From Stentor roeselii (Eukaryota > Ciliophora > Heterotrichea > Heterotrichida > Stentoridae), in assembly GCA_006503475.1 (NCBI GenBank), contig RSEH01000006.1, positions 124,001 to 188,000 of the forward strand: a stretch of 64,000 nt of DNA, read 5' to 3'. This document shows, piece by piece, positions 9,277 to 17,678 of the stretch. Below the pieces are notes generated by a model. That model made no database searches. It was not told where the DNA came from and saw only the letters and a list, made by a program, of their open reading frames with translations. The position numbers and the translations under genes were made by a program. The number at the start of each line of letters is the position of its first letter. Within the stretch, counting starts at the first letter, position 1.

Positions 9277-12200
9277 TTATTTATTTGGGAGTTTTCCTTC
9301 AATCACTTTAAGATTCCTTTTGATTGTTTCGAGCTCTTTTAAGGTGTCTTTGATCTGTAAGTAATTTTTAGTGTTTTCTTCTTGGAATTGCTTTATACAG
9401 TTTGTAACTGCTTGGATTTTTCCTTCCCAGTGATTCTCATATGATTCAATTCTAGGGTCCTGACAAACATGTATAAAAACCTTTTCATTCTTATCCCTAT
9501 TCCAATAAGTCAAATACTCAATTTCCAAAATATTTTCCAACATATCCGCGCTCTGTATTTCAATACTTTCATTTTTGATGCGATCAAAAGAGTCTCCAAG
9601 TACAGCAATAAGAAGATTGAGCATGATGACAACATTAAGCAAACTCGCGAGTACGAAATAAACATAATCCAAAGGTTTAACCTGGTGAGTGAATTCTTGT
9701 AAATTAAGCTGATAAGGTGCCTGCCAAATCATATAAAACCAGTTCTCCCCATTATCCTGAGCAATAAGATGCAAGAACCCAACAGCCAAAGTCGAGTAAA
9801 TAAAAATAATAATAAACGGAAAAGCATCTAAAATCGCATGAAAAACAAGCCTCACATAAATCCTAGTACAAGAAAATATCTTCAAGCTGTAAAACCCTTG
9901 CACAAAAGAAAAGAACGCCATGAACCACCCAATATAATAATTATCTTGTCCCAAATACAACAAGATGCTCCAAACGCTGCACAATAAAAACCGAATAATT
10001 GAAATCGAGTTCCAGAAGTCAAAATGAATCATAATTCCAATAAAATAAGCCTTCATCAACTCAGTCATCAAAACCAGGACATTGAGAACTGAAAAAGAAA
10101 CAATTATTAAAGCATTCGGCTCTTTGGACAGCAGCTGGGCGACCATGAGTCCCGTAGCGAGCCAAAGCATGACCGTCACAAACAAAATCGGGGCAAAAAC
10201 CTGCGACCACTTAATTTGAATCAAAGTCTGAATAATGTGAGTTCGAAGCACTTTCGGATTAGAACACATTAAAATACTTTGAATCAGAGAAATACTTTCA
10301 ACAGCGCCTATATTCATACAGACCTGGATTGGAAGTGACTTGAAAACAACTGGCTGCTCCAAGTAAAGTGCTTTGTTGTCATTCAAAAACATTGACTTCT
10401 GAAGTTTTTCACTGTCAGTCAGGTGGTAAATCGGCAGACTTTCCTTCGGCACTCCGAACTTAGGAAGGGTCTGACTTTCCAACCCGCAAAAAAGCGTTTC
10501 AAGGAAAGTAGGTAAAAAAGGTGAACTATTCTGAAGTAAGTCTGTAAAATCATTTCGAATCGCATTGGTAAAGTTAAAAAACCTGTCAGGGTCTGTCTGT
10601 TTAACTCCAACTAAAAATGAAAGAATCACGTCAACACACCCTTGAGAATTACGAGCTAAGGCGTAATGAAGTGGCGAGTTTCCAAGGGTATCAACTGAAA
10701 GATAAGTACCTAGCGTAAGTGTCTTTTCTAGAAACTCATCATTTCCTAAAAACGAGTAAACATGCGCCAGGTTCACTCTTAAAGAACTAAAAACAATATT
10801 AGCAAGTCCAGCCCTCGGAGGACGGTTCAACTTAATCTTACTCATCAGCAGAAACGAATCAATAGGTCCTAAAAAGTCAGCAAGTTCCAAATTCTTGATA
10901 TTCTGCAAGTCCCACAAACGTACTGTCAGGTCTTCCGACCCAGATACTAAAAACTTCTGATCAAAAGTAAAGAAAACACTTCTAATGGTATTTCCATGTC
11001 CTAAAAGAACAAACTCTTGTCTTTTTTCTCGCGCGTTCCATACTCGGATAGTTGAATCATTTGAACATGACGCGAAAAGGTTCCCGTCGCTTGCGAAGCA
11101 GACACTTTTGACCCACTTGTTATGAAAAGTGAATTTTGTGAGACTGGTCTTTTCTCGCCAGTTCCAAAGATGCACTGAGTTGCTTCGGTCACCCAGTGCA
11201 AGGAGGGAGTCGTCGAAATTGAGGGAGACACATTCGATCATTCCACTTTTTGTTTCGATTTTTTTGAAAAGGTTCATCGTTTCCACCTTCCAGATCCGGA
11301 TTGTGTAGTCTGCGGCTCCGGAAACTATGAATTTATTTTCGTGGGTCACTTTTACTGTGAACACTGTGTCGGTGTGACCTTCAAGACGACCTTGACGCTT
11401 TCTGCTTAAAAGGTCCCAAACCATTACTAGCTTGTCTTGAGCTCCGCTTACGGCGAATTTTGAGTCGTGGGAAACTGTCACGCAGAATATTGGGTTTTCA
11501 TGACCTGTTAGAGATATTAACTCTTTTTTTGTCGCGAAGTCCCAGATTCGCAAAGACTTGTCACCTGATACGCTTATTATGTACTCCATGCTTTGAGTTA
11601 CTGCCACACCCCAAACAGTATCTTGATGTCCATTAAGTATACAAACCTCTTCTTTTTTCTCAATCGACCAAATCCTAATAGTCTTATCTTCACTTCCTGA
11701 AACAATAAACTGATTATCTGCAGTTGTAGTAACAGACATGATACACTTAGAATGTCCTTTCATAACAGAAACCCTCGAAGCCCTTCCAATTTCCCATTTC
11801 CTCAAAGTCTTATCAGAAGCTCCGGACAATAAAAACCTTCCATCTTTTGACAAACTAAGTCCAAAAACATATCCTTCATGTCCTTCCAAATTAAATTCTT
11901 CAACTTTTTCCTTTAAATTAACGACTCTCATAGTTTTATCAGCAGAGCAAGTAATAAAATATCCAGAATCCGAAGTAGTGACCAAGTTCCTGACCCAATT
12001 ATTATGAACATCGAAGATAAACACTTCAGACTTGTCATCATAATTCCAGACTTTTACGATATTATTCCTGGTTCCGATTATGATAAACTTCGAATCCGCA
12101 GTGACAGCCAAGCTTTGAATGACTCCAGCGTTGACGTTGTGTTGACTGATGAAACTTTTAGTCTCGAAGTTCCAGATTCTTAAATTTGCATCCCAACCAC

Positions 12201-12765
12201 CGGCTAGAACATGTTTTCCGTCTTTTCCGAGAGCAAGTCCGAAGACTGAACTGCTGCTGCAGTCGAGAGCAGCTACTTCATTTGTTGCTTCGATATTCCA
12301 GATTCTTACTTTGTAGTCACCTGCTCCTGATAATAGAAATTTCTTATCTTTTGACATCGCGAAACAATATACACCTGCTGTATGGCCTGATAATGTTGTG
12401 ATTAGAACTTTGTTTCTCCAGTCCCAGATTTTTATGTTGTTGTCCCAGGCTCCTGAAATCAAATTTTCTTCATTCTCTGTTAATTCTAATGCGTTTACAG
12501 TGTTTTCATGACCTATCAACTTACCGAAAATGTCTCCTGTCGCTGACACCCAAATAATGATTGTTTTGTCTTCAGACCCTGAAAAAAGATACTGGTTGTC
12601 ACTTGTTGATAGTGTCGACCAAACTGCTCCTTCATGCCCTGAGTATATCTTGTGGTTATATGGGTTCCAATCATCCAGCTCGCTCATAACTTGCTCCATT
12701 GTTGGACTTACTTCTGGGTTTTCGAGACTTTTGACGTACAGAGGCTCAGAGAGTTCTATTTCCAT
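9277..12765 (-). CDS. WD40 (14 repeats) - ankyrin-like - TRP-type ion channel fusion
   Basis: The 1162-residue product has fourteen WD40 repeats at about residues 38-640 (for example GHEGAVWS...SGSEDKTIIIW), enough for two seven-bladed propellers. An ankyrin-like helical stretch around 690-740 contains GNSPLHYALARN. A hydrophobic ion-transport region with about six membrane segments spans roughly 855-1060. The last one reads VVIMLNLLIAVLGDSFDRI, the form seen at the end of S6 in TRP channels. A C-terminal coiled coil (about 1115-1160) may drive tetramer assembly. WD40 propellers as cytoplasmic sensing modules on a cation channel are inferred. A paralogue with the same order lies at 34840-38448. 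The start is in the context GATATAAATGG. Confidence 0.85.
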   Translation of the reverse strand: MEIELSEPLYVKSLENPEVSPTMEQVMSELDDWNPYNHKIYSGHEGAVWSTLSTSDNQYLFSGSEDKTIIIWVSATGDIFGKLIGHENTVNALELTENEENLISGAWDNNIKIWDWRNKVLITTLSGHTAGVYCFAMSKDKKFLLSGAGDYKVRIWNIEATNEVAALDCSSSSVFGLALGKDGKHVLAGGWDANLRIWNFETKSFISQHNVNAGVIQSLAVTADSKFIIIGTRNNIVKVWNYDDKSEVFIFDVHNNWVRNLVTTSDSGYFITCSADKTMRVVNLKEKVEEFNLEGHEGYVFGLSLSKDGRFLLSGASDKTLRKWEIGRASRVSVMKGHSKCIMSVTTTADNQFIVSGSEDKTIRIWSIEKKEEVCILNGHQDTVWGVAVTQSMEYIISVSGDKSLRIWDFATKKELISLTGHENPIFCVTVSHDSKFAVSGAQDKLVMVWDLLSRKRQGRLEGHTDTVFTVKVTHENKFIVSGAADYTIRIWKVETMNLFKKIETKSGMIECVSLNFDDSLLALGDRSNSVHLWNWREKTSLTKFTFHNKWVKSVCFASDGNLFASCSNDSTIRVWNAREKRQEFVLLGHGNTIRSVFFTFDQKFLVSGSEDLTVRLWDLQNIKNLELADFLGPIDSFLLMSKIKLNRPPRAGLANIVFSSLRVNLAHVYSFLGNDEFLEKTLTLGTYLSVDTLGNSPLHYALARNSQGCVDVILSFLVGVKQTDPDRFFNFTNAIRNDFTDLLQNSSPFLPTFLETLFCGLESQTLPKFGVPKESLPIYHLTDSEKLQKSMFLNDNKALYLEQPVVFKSLPIQVCMNIGAVESISLIQSILMCSNPKVLRTHIIQTLIQIKWSQVFAPILFVTVMLWLATGLMVAQLLSKEPNALIIVSFSVLNVLVLMTELMKAYFIGIMIHFDFWNSISIIRFLLCSVWSILLYLGQDNYYIGWFMAFFSFVQGFYSLKIFSCTRIYVRLVFHAILDAFPFIIIFIYSTLAVGFLHLIAQDNGENWFYMIWQAPYQLNLQEFTHQVKPLDYVYFVLASLLNVVIMLNLLIAVLGDSFDRIKNESIEIQSADMLENILEIEYLTYWNRDKNEKVFIHVCQDPRIESYENHWEGKIQAVTNCIKQFQEENTKNYLQIKDTLKELETIKRNLKVIEGKLPNK

Positions 12766-12923
12766 TTATATCTCGATATGGCAGAGATTTTTTTGGAAAA
12801 AGTAGTTTGGAGGGATTGGATTAAAGAATGATTAAGGATTTGGGTGATTGATAAAGAAATTTTAGGAATTAGGATTTTTGTAAGTAAATAGATTAGGAAT
12901 TATAAAGGAATCGGAGGAATTCT

Positions 12924-13124
12924 TTACGGGATTTGTGGTAACAAGCTTCTATCGATTTCAGATTTCTGTTGAGAAGTGTGACTTTTTAAAATTACCATCT
13001 GGGTGGGGTGTACATTCTGAATATGTTTACCTTCTGTGCTTATTTTTACTTTCTTCTTCGTCAGTATCTTGACCTTCGTGTGAATTGCCCACTTTTTATA
13101 AATACAGTCTAGTAACTCTAACAT
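12924..13124 (-). CDS. Possible small basic protein
   Basis: A 66-codon frame on the minus strand encodes a Lys-rich product (CIYKKWAIHTKVKILTKKK). It lies in a 660 bp gap and has no recognisable domain. Composition is slightly richer in GC than the surrounding spacer, which is the only support besides the intact frame. It could be spurious. The rest of the gap (12766-12923 and 13125-13425) is AT-rich and shows nothing. Confidence 0.3.
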   Translation of the reverse strand: MLELLDCIYKKWAIHTKVKILTKKKVKISTEGKHIQNVHPTQMVILKSHTSQQKSEIDRSLLPQIP

Positions 13125-13425
13125 TTTCTAGTAAAATAGTCCAGATATCTGTTACTTTTGTCTATTTTTTTGTACTTTCTTCTTCAAATATGTTACCTAG
13201 TTAATTAAACCGATTCCTTCTTAAAAAAACCAGCTTCCTTAAAAAATTTTCCAGCTGTCATTAATTCTCTAAAGAAAATTTTTACTTTCTATTGATGCAA
13301 ACATTCTCTTTATCTCAAACTTGAATCTAAAAATCTTCGACTCTTTAATAAAAGAAACTGTTTTTCTTCACTTTCTTGTAAATCAAACCTTCTCAAAAAA
13401 ACTTTCTATTGTAAAATACGAGCTA

Positions 13426-13824
13426 TTAGAAAAAACAAACTGATAATTTCTTACAAATACACAAAAAATTCTCATCATTATGCAAGTAGAACCGATGAGA
13501 TCCTGCATTTTCATGCACTAAATAAACCCCGCAATTAGTAATAATCCACTCTCCATCATCCTGATCTATCAAGTTCAATACCCGAGAACCACTTTCAACT
13601 CGATCAAAACTATTAATTCCACAAGTCTTTCCCGAAACCTTCAAATTTTCCAGTTTTTTTTCAAACTTTTGAAACAAAAGACAAGCATTTCTCTGAAGAT
13701 CTTTCAAATCCTGTATTTTTTCAAGTTCCCTTAAAAACCCGGCATGTATTTTCTGTACTTTCGCAATAAAATAACTACAAATTTTCACAGCCTTTATTCG
13801 AAATATCTGAATTTTGTCTTCCAT
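13426..13824 (-). CDS. Small protein of unknown function
   Basis: The 132-residue product has a helical N-terminal half with a possible short coiled coil (about 1-65), then a beta-rich half (WIITNCGVYLVHENAGSHRFYLH) and a Cys-containing end. No family is recognised. The ATG lies 16 bp downstream of the KH-protein stop on the same strand, so the two may share a transcription unit or closely stacked promoters. Start context is AAAGTAATAATGG. Confidence 0.5.
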   Translation of the reverse strand: MEDKIQIFRIKAVKICSYFIAKVQKIHAGFLRELEKIQDLKDLQRNACLLFQKFEKKLENLKVSGKTCGINSFDRVESGSRVLNLIDQDDGEWIITNCGVYLVHENAGSHRFYLHNDENFLCICKKLSVCFF

Positions 13825-13840
13825 TATTACTTTATCCTAC

Positions 13841-15190
13841 CTAATGCTTAGAAAGAGAGATGACCTGGTCAAGCAAGATTCTCAGTCCATCAGAAATCGT
13901 ATTGGGAGTGCCTTTCAAAGTACAGATCCTTGCAGGGACGCCATCAGGAGTCTTTATTTCACTTTGTTCCTGTTTCATAAACGAAATATTGCTATTCGAC
14001 TTATGCATGATATTCCTGATATTTTCCCCGTTCTTTCCAATAAGTCTTGCTACAAGAATCTCAGGAACCGTGATGTTGATCGAACTTTGCTTCGGCCTTC
14101 GAGGCGAGTCTTTTTTCGGAGATTCTCTTTTCGGTGACTTCCTTTCAGGACTTCTTCTCCTGTCCCTTGCCAAAAGCATCTTTAAGGCTTCAATTTTCGA
14201 CCTTCGGCCTCCACTAATAAATATCAAGCGACTTTCCAAGTAACTATCAGACCAGATGTCAATATCACCTCCAACTCTTTCCTTGATTTCTCGAAACAAG
14301 CCTGAATGCGGGGTACTGGATGAACAAAGAAAACTTTCACTTTCAACAACAAGTTTAAAAGTTTCAGAAAATTCATGAACTCGAGTGATCAGTTCTCTAA
14401 AGGCTTCAATGCAGCTTTCTTGACGACCTGAAATGGTCTTTAGTTAGATTTGTCTATTTTTAAAAAATACCACAACATATTCTGAGTCTTTTAATGGAGC
14501 CCTTCCTCTTCTCACCGCGATGTCTAAGTTATACTCAGTGCGCATTATTTTAGACAGTGTAGAATTGCTTCTTTCTAGTTCATTTGCGATTTCTCCTGGA
14601 ACTACGAAGCGATAAGTAGGCACTTCGAACTGATTTTTTATTACTTTTTGACTTGCACTCGGCCTGCGGTCGACGAAGATCGACCTGAAGACTGCATGTG
14701 ATGCTTCTTTGCAGTCATTTACTTTCCCAGAGATTCTAACAGGTCTTTCCTTGATTCCAGGAATTCTTTTTTGTATTGAAACATTTGCATATCTCTGTAA
14801 CCCTGACAAAGACTGACCATACTGACTGGTCAAGTTGCTTAACTTATTATCAGCAATGAAAATATCAAAAGAAACCTTGTCAGACTGACGGGCTTCTGAG
14901 AGTTCTTCAATAATCTTAATAAGCATTACGATGGAGCAGGCTGATATTTTTTGACTGAGAGTCGTTCCTGTCACTGTGATGGCTCCGTCGGGGTAACTCA
15001 CAGGGTCGATGCTCTGGTTGATGGAAATTTGACGGGCTCCTGACACTGACTTGATTTTGTTGATCACTTCGTGGTCATTGAAATGAGAAATCGCGTCTTG
15101 GGGAATCGAGATTTTCAGAGGGTGCTGTGAGTTGTCGTCTGGTGACCGCGACCTACTTCGTGAGCCTCGCTCGAATCTGTCGTCGTTCAT
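13841..15190 (-). CDS. Five-KH-domain RNA-binding protein (one 33-nt intron)
   Basis: Exon 1 runs from 15190 to 14471 and exon 2 from 14437 to 13841, giving 438 residues. Removing 33 nt at 14438-14470 deletes an in-frame stop and joins EYVV to TISGRQESCIEAF, the normal last strand and helix of a KH fold. An RS-rich start (RGSRSRSRSP) is followed by KH-like units at about 25-95, 100-170, 185-260 and 265-325. A basic Ser/Pro linker with repeated SPKR/SPRR motifs leads to a C-terminal KH with a clear GxxG loop (LIGKNGENIRNIM). The layout resembles hnRNP K/PCBP or vigilin-type proteins, so binding of single-stranded RNA in splicing or mRNA control is likely. It is head-to-head with ZMYND10, 16 bp apart. 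Confidence 0.75.
14438..14470 (-). other. Candidate 33-nt intron in the KH gene
   Basis: On the minus strand the segment begins GTATTTTTTA and ends CTAACTAAAG. Its length is a multiple of three and it holds an in-frame TAA. Its removal restores a standard KH beta strand (VVTISG). It contains CTAAC close to the 3' end, a match to the classical U2-type branch site. It is twice as long as the other introns in this window. Confidence 0.6.
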
Positions 15191-15206
15191 TTATATTTGG
15201 TTTATA
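15191..15206. promoter_or_regulatory. 16-bp bidirectional promoter/start region
   Basis: Only TTATATTTGGTTTATA separates the start codons of the KH gene (minus) and ZMYND10 (plus). Each ATG is directly preceded by a TATA-like run (AATATAAATG on the minus strand, GTTTATAATG on the plus strand). Any larger promoter elements must lie inside the coding regions. Confidence 0.55.
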
Positions 15207-16532
15207 ATGGACTATATAACACCTTTTGAAGCTGAGTACCTCGTCAAGTCCCTCAGTGAGTTGCCTATCAGAGAATTCGGAAGTAATGAGTGGTTCTCTC
15301 AGTATGAGTCGCTTTATAAGTTGAATTTACAGTCTCATCGAAATGCTAAGGCCCGGGCAGATGAATACGTGCAGGACTCGATGGTCACTTTTGATAAAAT
15401 AAAGTCGTTGATCTATTCTTTGATTATGTCGGAAACGTGGAAATCGAGGGTGTTGCCTTTGTGCATTGTGGAGATCTCGTCATTGCCAAGTGTCAGAAGT
15501 TACACCCTGGTAAGAAATATTTAGATTTATCATGAAGCTATCATTGCGAACTTTCTTGGAATTATGATGTTTCATAGAACTGTTTGTGTCGAGGCTGGGG
15601 ACTATTTAATCGACCTTATCGACTGGTGCTATCGAAAACTGGTGAAACTCACTTCTTATAAGGAAAAAAACTTGGAAAACCAGGGAAGAACTGAAGAATT
15701 TACAAGTCAAATACAAGAACTTGAATTTGCAATGGGAATTCAAAGTATTTCTATAATTCAGTTTATTTCAGACCACCTCTCAGGTTTAACCCTTGCAGTT
15801 ATTCAACAGCTGGTTGAACAATGTGACATTTTTTGCATCTTGGTTCCTCTTATGGAGCAGAAACCTTGGCTGAGGACTGAAAAAACTGGAAAAATGGTTT
15901 TTGAAGATCAACACTGGGAAAAGTTTAAAGATTCTATGAAGTTGCCGAAAGTTGAAGCCCAGATCTGGATGACTGTTTTTAATCTTTTCATGAATTCTGA
16001 TGTGCGCAGCAAGTACGAACTCAGCAGTTACCGGAAAAACAACCTGCTTAGATTAAGGAAGTTCATTAATGAGGTAGTCATTGACCAGCTCCCTATTTTA
16101 AGCGCACTTCTCCGTGCTTTAGAAGAACTTTCCTTGATGGGAGACTCTCTGCCTTCAAAGATCTCAGCTTTTGTCATTCAACAGTTACCTGAAGTTCAAG
16201 ATCAGATCTGTCATGGGCAGGACTGGGAAAGTATCGCGGCTTATCAAAAGCAATATTTTTGGATAGAAAACAATGAACAAGTCAGAAAAGCTTCTGAGTT
16301 AATGGTGAGTGGGTTTGAAGACTATCTGGGAGACCCTCTCTGCGCTGCTTGTGGTGAATTAGCTACTAACAGATGCTCTAAATGTCATAATGAATGGTAC
16401 TGTTCCCGAAAGTGCCAAGTCGCCGCTTGGAAGAAACACAAAAGTGTCTGCGAGTTGATGAAAACTGAAGAAACTGAAAAAATCGTCAGTTCTGAAAAGA
16501 CTCCGAAGATTGTGGATATAACAAAAGAGTAA
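15207..16532 (+). CDS. ZMYND10: ZMYND10 dynein-arm assembly factor (one 15-nt intron)
   Basis: Exons 15207-15509 and 15525-16532 join in frame to 436 residues, close to the roughly 440 of the human protein. The N-terminus (TPFEAEYLVKSLSELPIREFGS) and the segment TLIYHEA spanning the splice follow the family pattern. So do DLIDWCYRKL, DQLPILSALL and a C-terminal MYND zinc finger at about 373-410 (CAACGELATNRCSKC, then EWYCSRKC and HKSVC). In animals ZMYND10 acts in the cytoplasm with chaperones to preassemble axonemal dynein arms and is restricted to ciliated organisms, which fits a ciliate. The upstream part of the open frame before 15207 is antisense to the KH gene and was not used. Confidence 0.93.
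15510..15524 (+). other. 15-nt intron in ZMYND10
   Basis: The sequence GTAAGAAATATTTAG interrupts the frame, carries the only stop in that region and, when removed, joins RSYTL to IYHEAIIANF, as expected for ZMYND10. Confidence 0.9.
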
Positions 16533-16544
16533 TTATAGTTAATC

Positions 16545-17255
16545 ATGTCTCGAGATGAAACAAATTCTTCAACTTTTATACAAAAAAACTTGTCGAATGT
16601 CAAAAAGGAGAGGAAACAAATGGAACAAGATGCAACTTTGCTTAGTAATCGAATCAAACTCTTGCAACTTGAAGAATCGAAAACTTGGAAGCATATAAAA
16701 GAAACTCAGAGCAAGAAACTGAAAATTGAAGAGTATCGAAAAGTAAAAGAAGAAAAAGCTAGACTGCAAGAACATATTTCAGTGATGTTTGAACGACAAC
16801 AAGAGGAAAACATGCAAAAAATCAAACAACTTAAAATGGAAATCGAAAAAAATAAGTTAAACAGTAAAAAAATCATTCAAAGCAGTAAAAAAAATTCGTA
16901 TATTGAAGTGAAAAAACTCCAGCTGCAGATAAATGAGCAAAAGATCAAACATGATGAAGATTACGTTAACGATAACAAAAAAAGATCTACAAGTGTCAAG
17001 GTAGAGCATATTAAACAAAGCATCAGGAAACAAAAAGAACTTCAACTGAAACAAAACAAGTCAAAAGAAGAGTACTTAAAAAAAGTCAATAAAGAAATCG
17101 AGAAAAAACAAGAACTGGCTGATAAACTCAACACAATGGAAACTTTGGAAATGGAACTTATAAAAAAACTTCAAAATACTCAGGGTATTCAACAAAAAGT
17201 CATTTCTGAATACGAAACCTTCAAAAAAAATAGGATTGTTTTTCATAATAAATGA
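16545..17255 (+). CDS. Coiled-coil protein
   Basis: The 236-residue product is almost entirely Lys/Glu/Gln-rich coiled coil from about residue 15 to the end, without other domains. It starts 12 bp after the ZMYND10 stop on the same strand. Its TGA stop overlaps the ATG of the next gene (ATGA at 17252-17255). A structural role in cilia or cortex is plausible only from composition and neighbours. Confidence 0.65.
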   Translation: MSRDETNSSTFIQKNLSNVKKERKQMEQDATLLSNRIKLLQLEESKTWKHIKETQSKKLKIEEYRKVKEEKARLQEHISVMFERQQEENMQKIKQLKMEIEKNKLNSKKIIQSSKKNSYIEVKKLQLQINEQKIKHDEDYVNDNKKRSTSVKVEHIKQSIRKQKELQLKQNKSKEEYLKKVNKEIEKKQELADKLNTMETLEMELIKKLQNTQGIQQKVISEYETFKKNRIVFHNK

Positions 17256-17581
17256 TTTTTTTGTGTCTTTTAGCACTCGGGGTTGCCAAACAAGGACAGA
17301 GCTTTTTGCAGCAGGATGAAGTTCAGTATGAAGAGTTTTGGCAAGAGACTCAGGCGGATTATGATAGGAAAAAATATAATGGTTACCCTGAAGAGTTGGA
17401 TAAGTATGAGATGGAAGGATATGAGCCTGAAGGAAAGTCAACTCCTGAGAATGATTATTTGTTTGTTCAGTATGAGACTTATATCAATGAACTTTATGAT
17501 ATTTATTATGTTGATTCTACTCAAAATGATTATGATAGCTCTGAGGGTAGCTTTGACGAAAGTGATGATTATTATTCTTAG
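17252..17581 (+). CDS. Small secreted acidic protein
   Basis: The 109-residue product begins MIFLCLLALGVAKQG, a clear signal peptide with likely cleavage near residue 12-15. The rest is very acidic and Tyr-rich (DDYYS at the end, many D/E/Y residues) with no Cys. It has no recognisable fold and may be a cargo, matrix or low-complexity secreted protein. The start is well defined because the next Met is far downstream of the signal peptide. It overlaps the previous gene by 4 nt in another frame, which is unusual for a nuclear gene. Confidence 0.6.
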   Translation: MIFLCLLALGVAKQGQSFLQQDEVQYEEFWQETQADYDRKKYNGYPEELDKYEMEGYEPEGKSTPENDYLFVQYETYINELYDIYYVDSTQNDYDSSEGSFDESDDYYS

Positions 17582-17678
17582 AAGTTGTAATGAAAATTAT
17601 TTTGATTTTGTTTTAGGTTAAGGTTTTGGTTGTTAAACTTGCTATGATTATCCTTCATCTTTAAACAATCAATCTACC

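Noticed and set aside
12186-12401. Plus-strand frames opposite the WD40-channel gene
   Set aside because: Shadows created by the repeated WD40 codons.
15132-15206. Upstream extension of the ZMYND10 frame
   Set aside because: The first 25 codons are antisense to the KH gene; the ATG at 15207 matches the family N-terminus.
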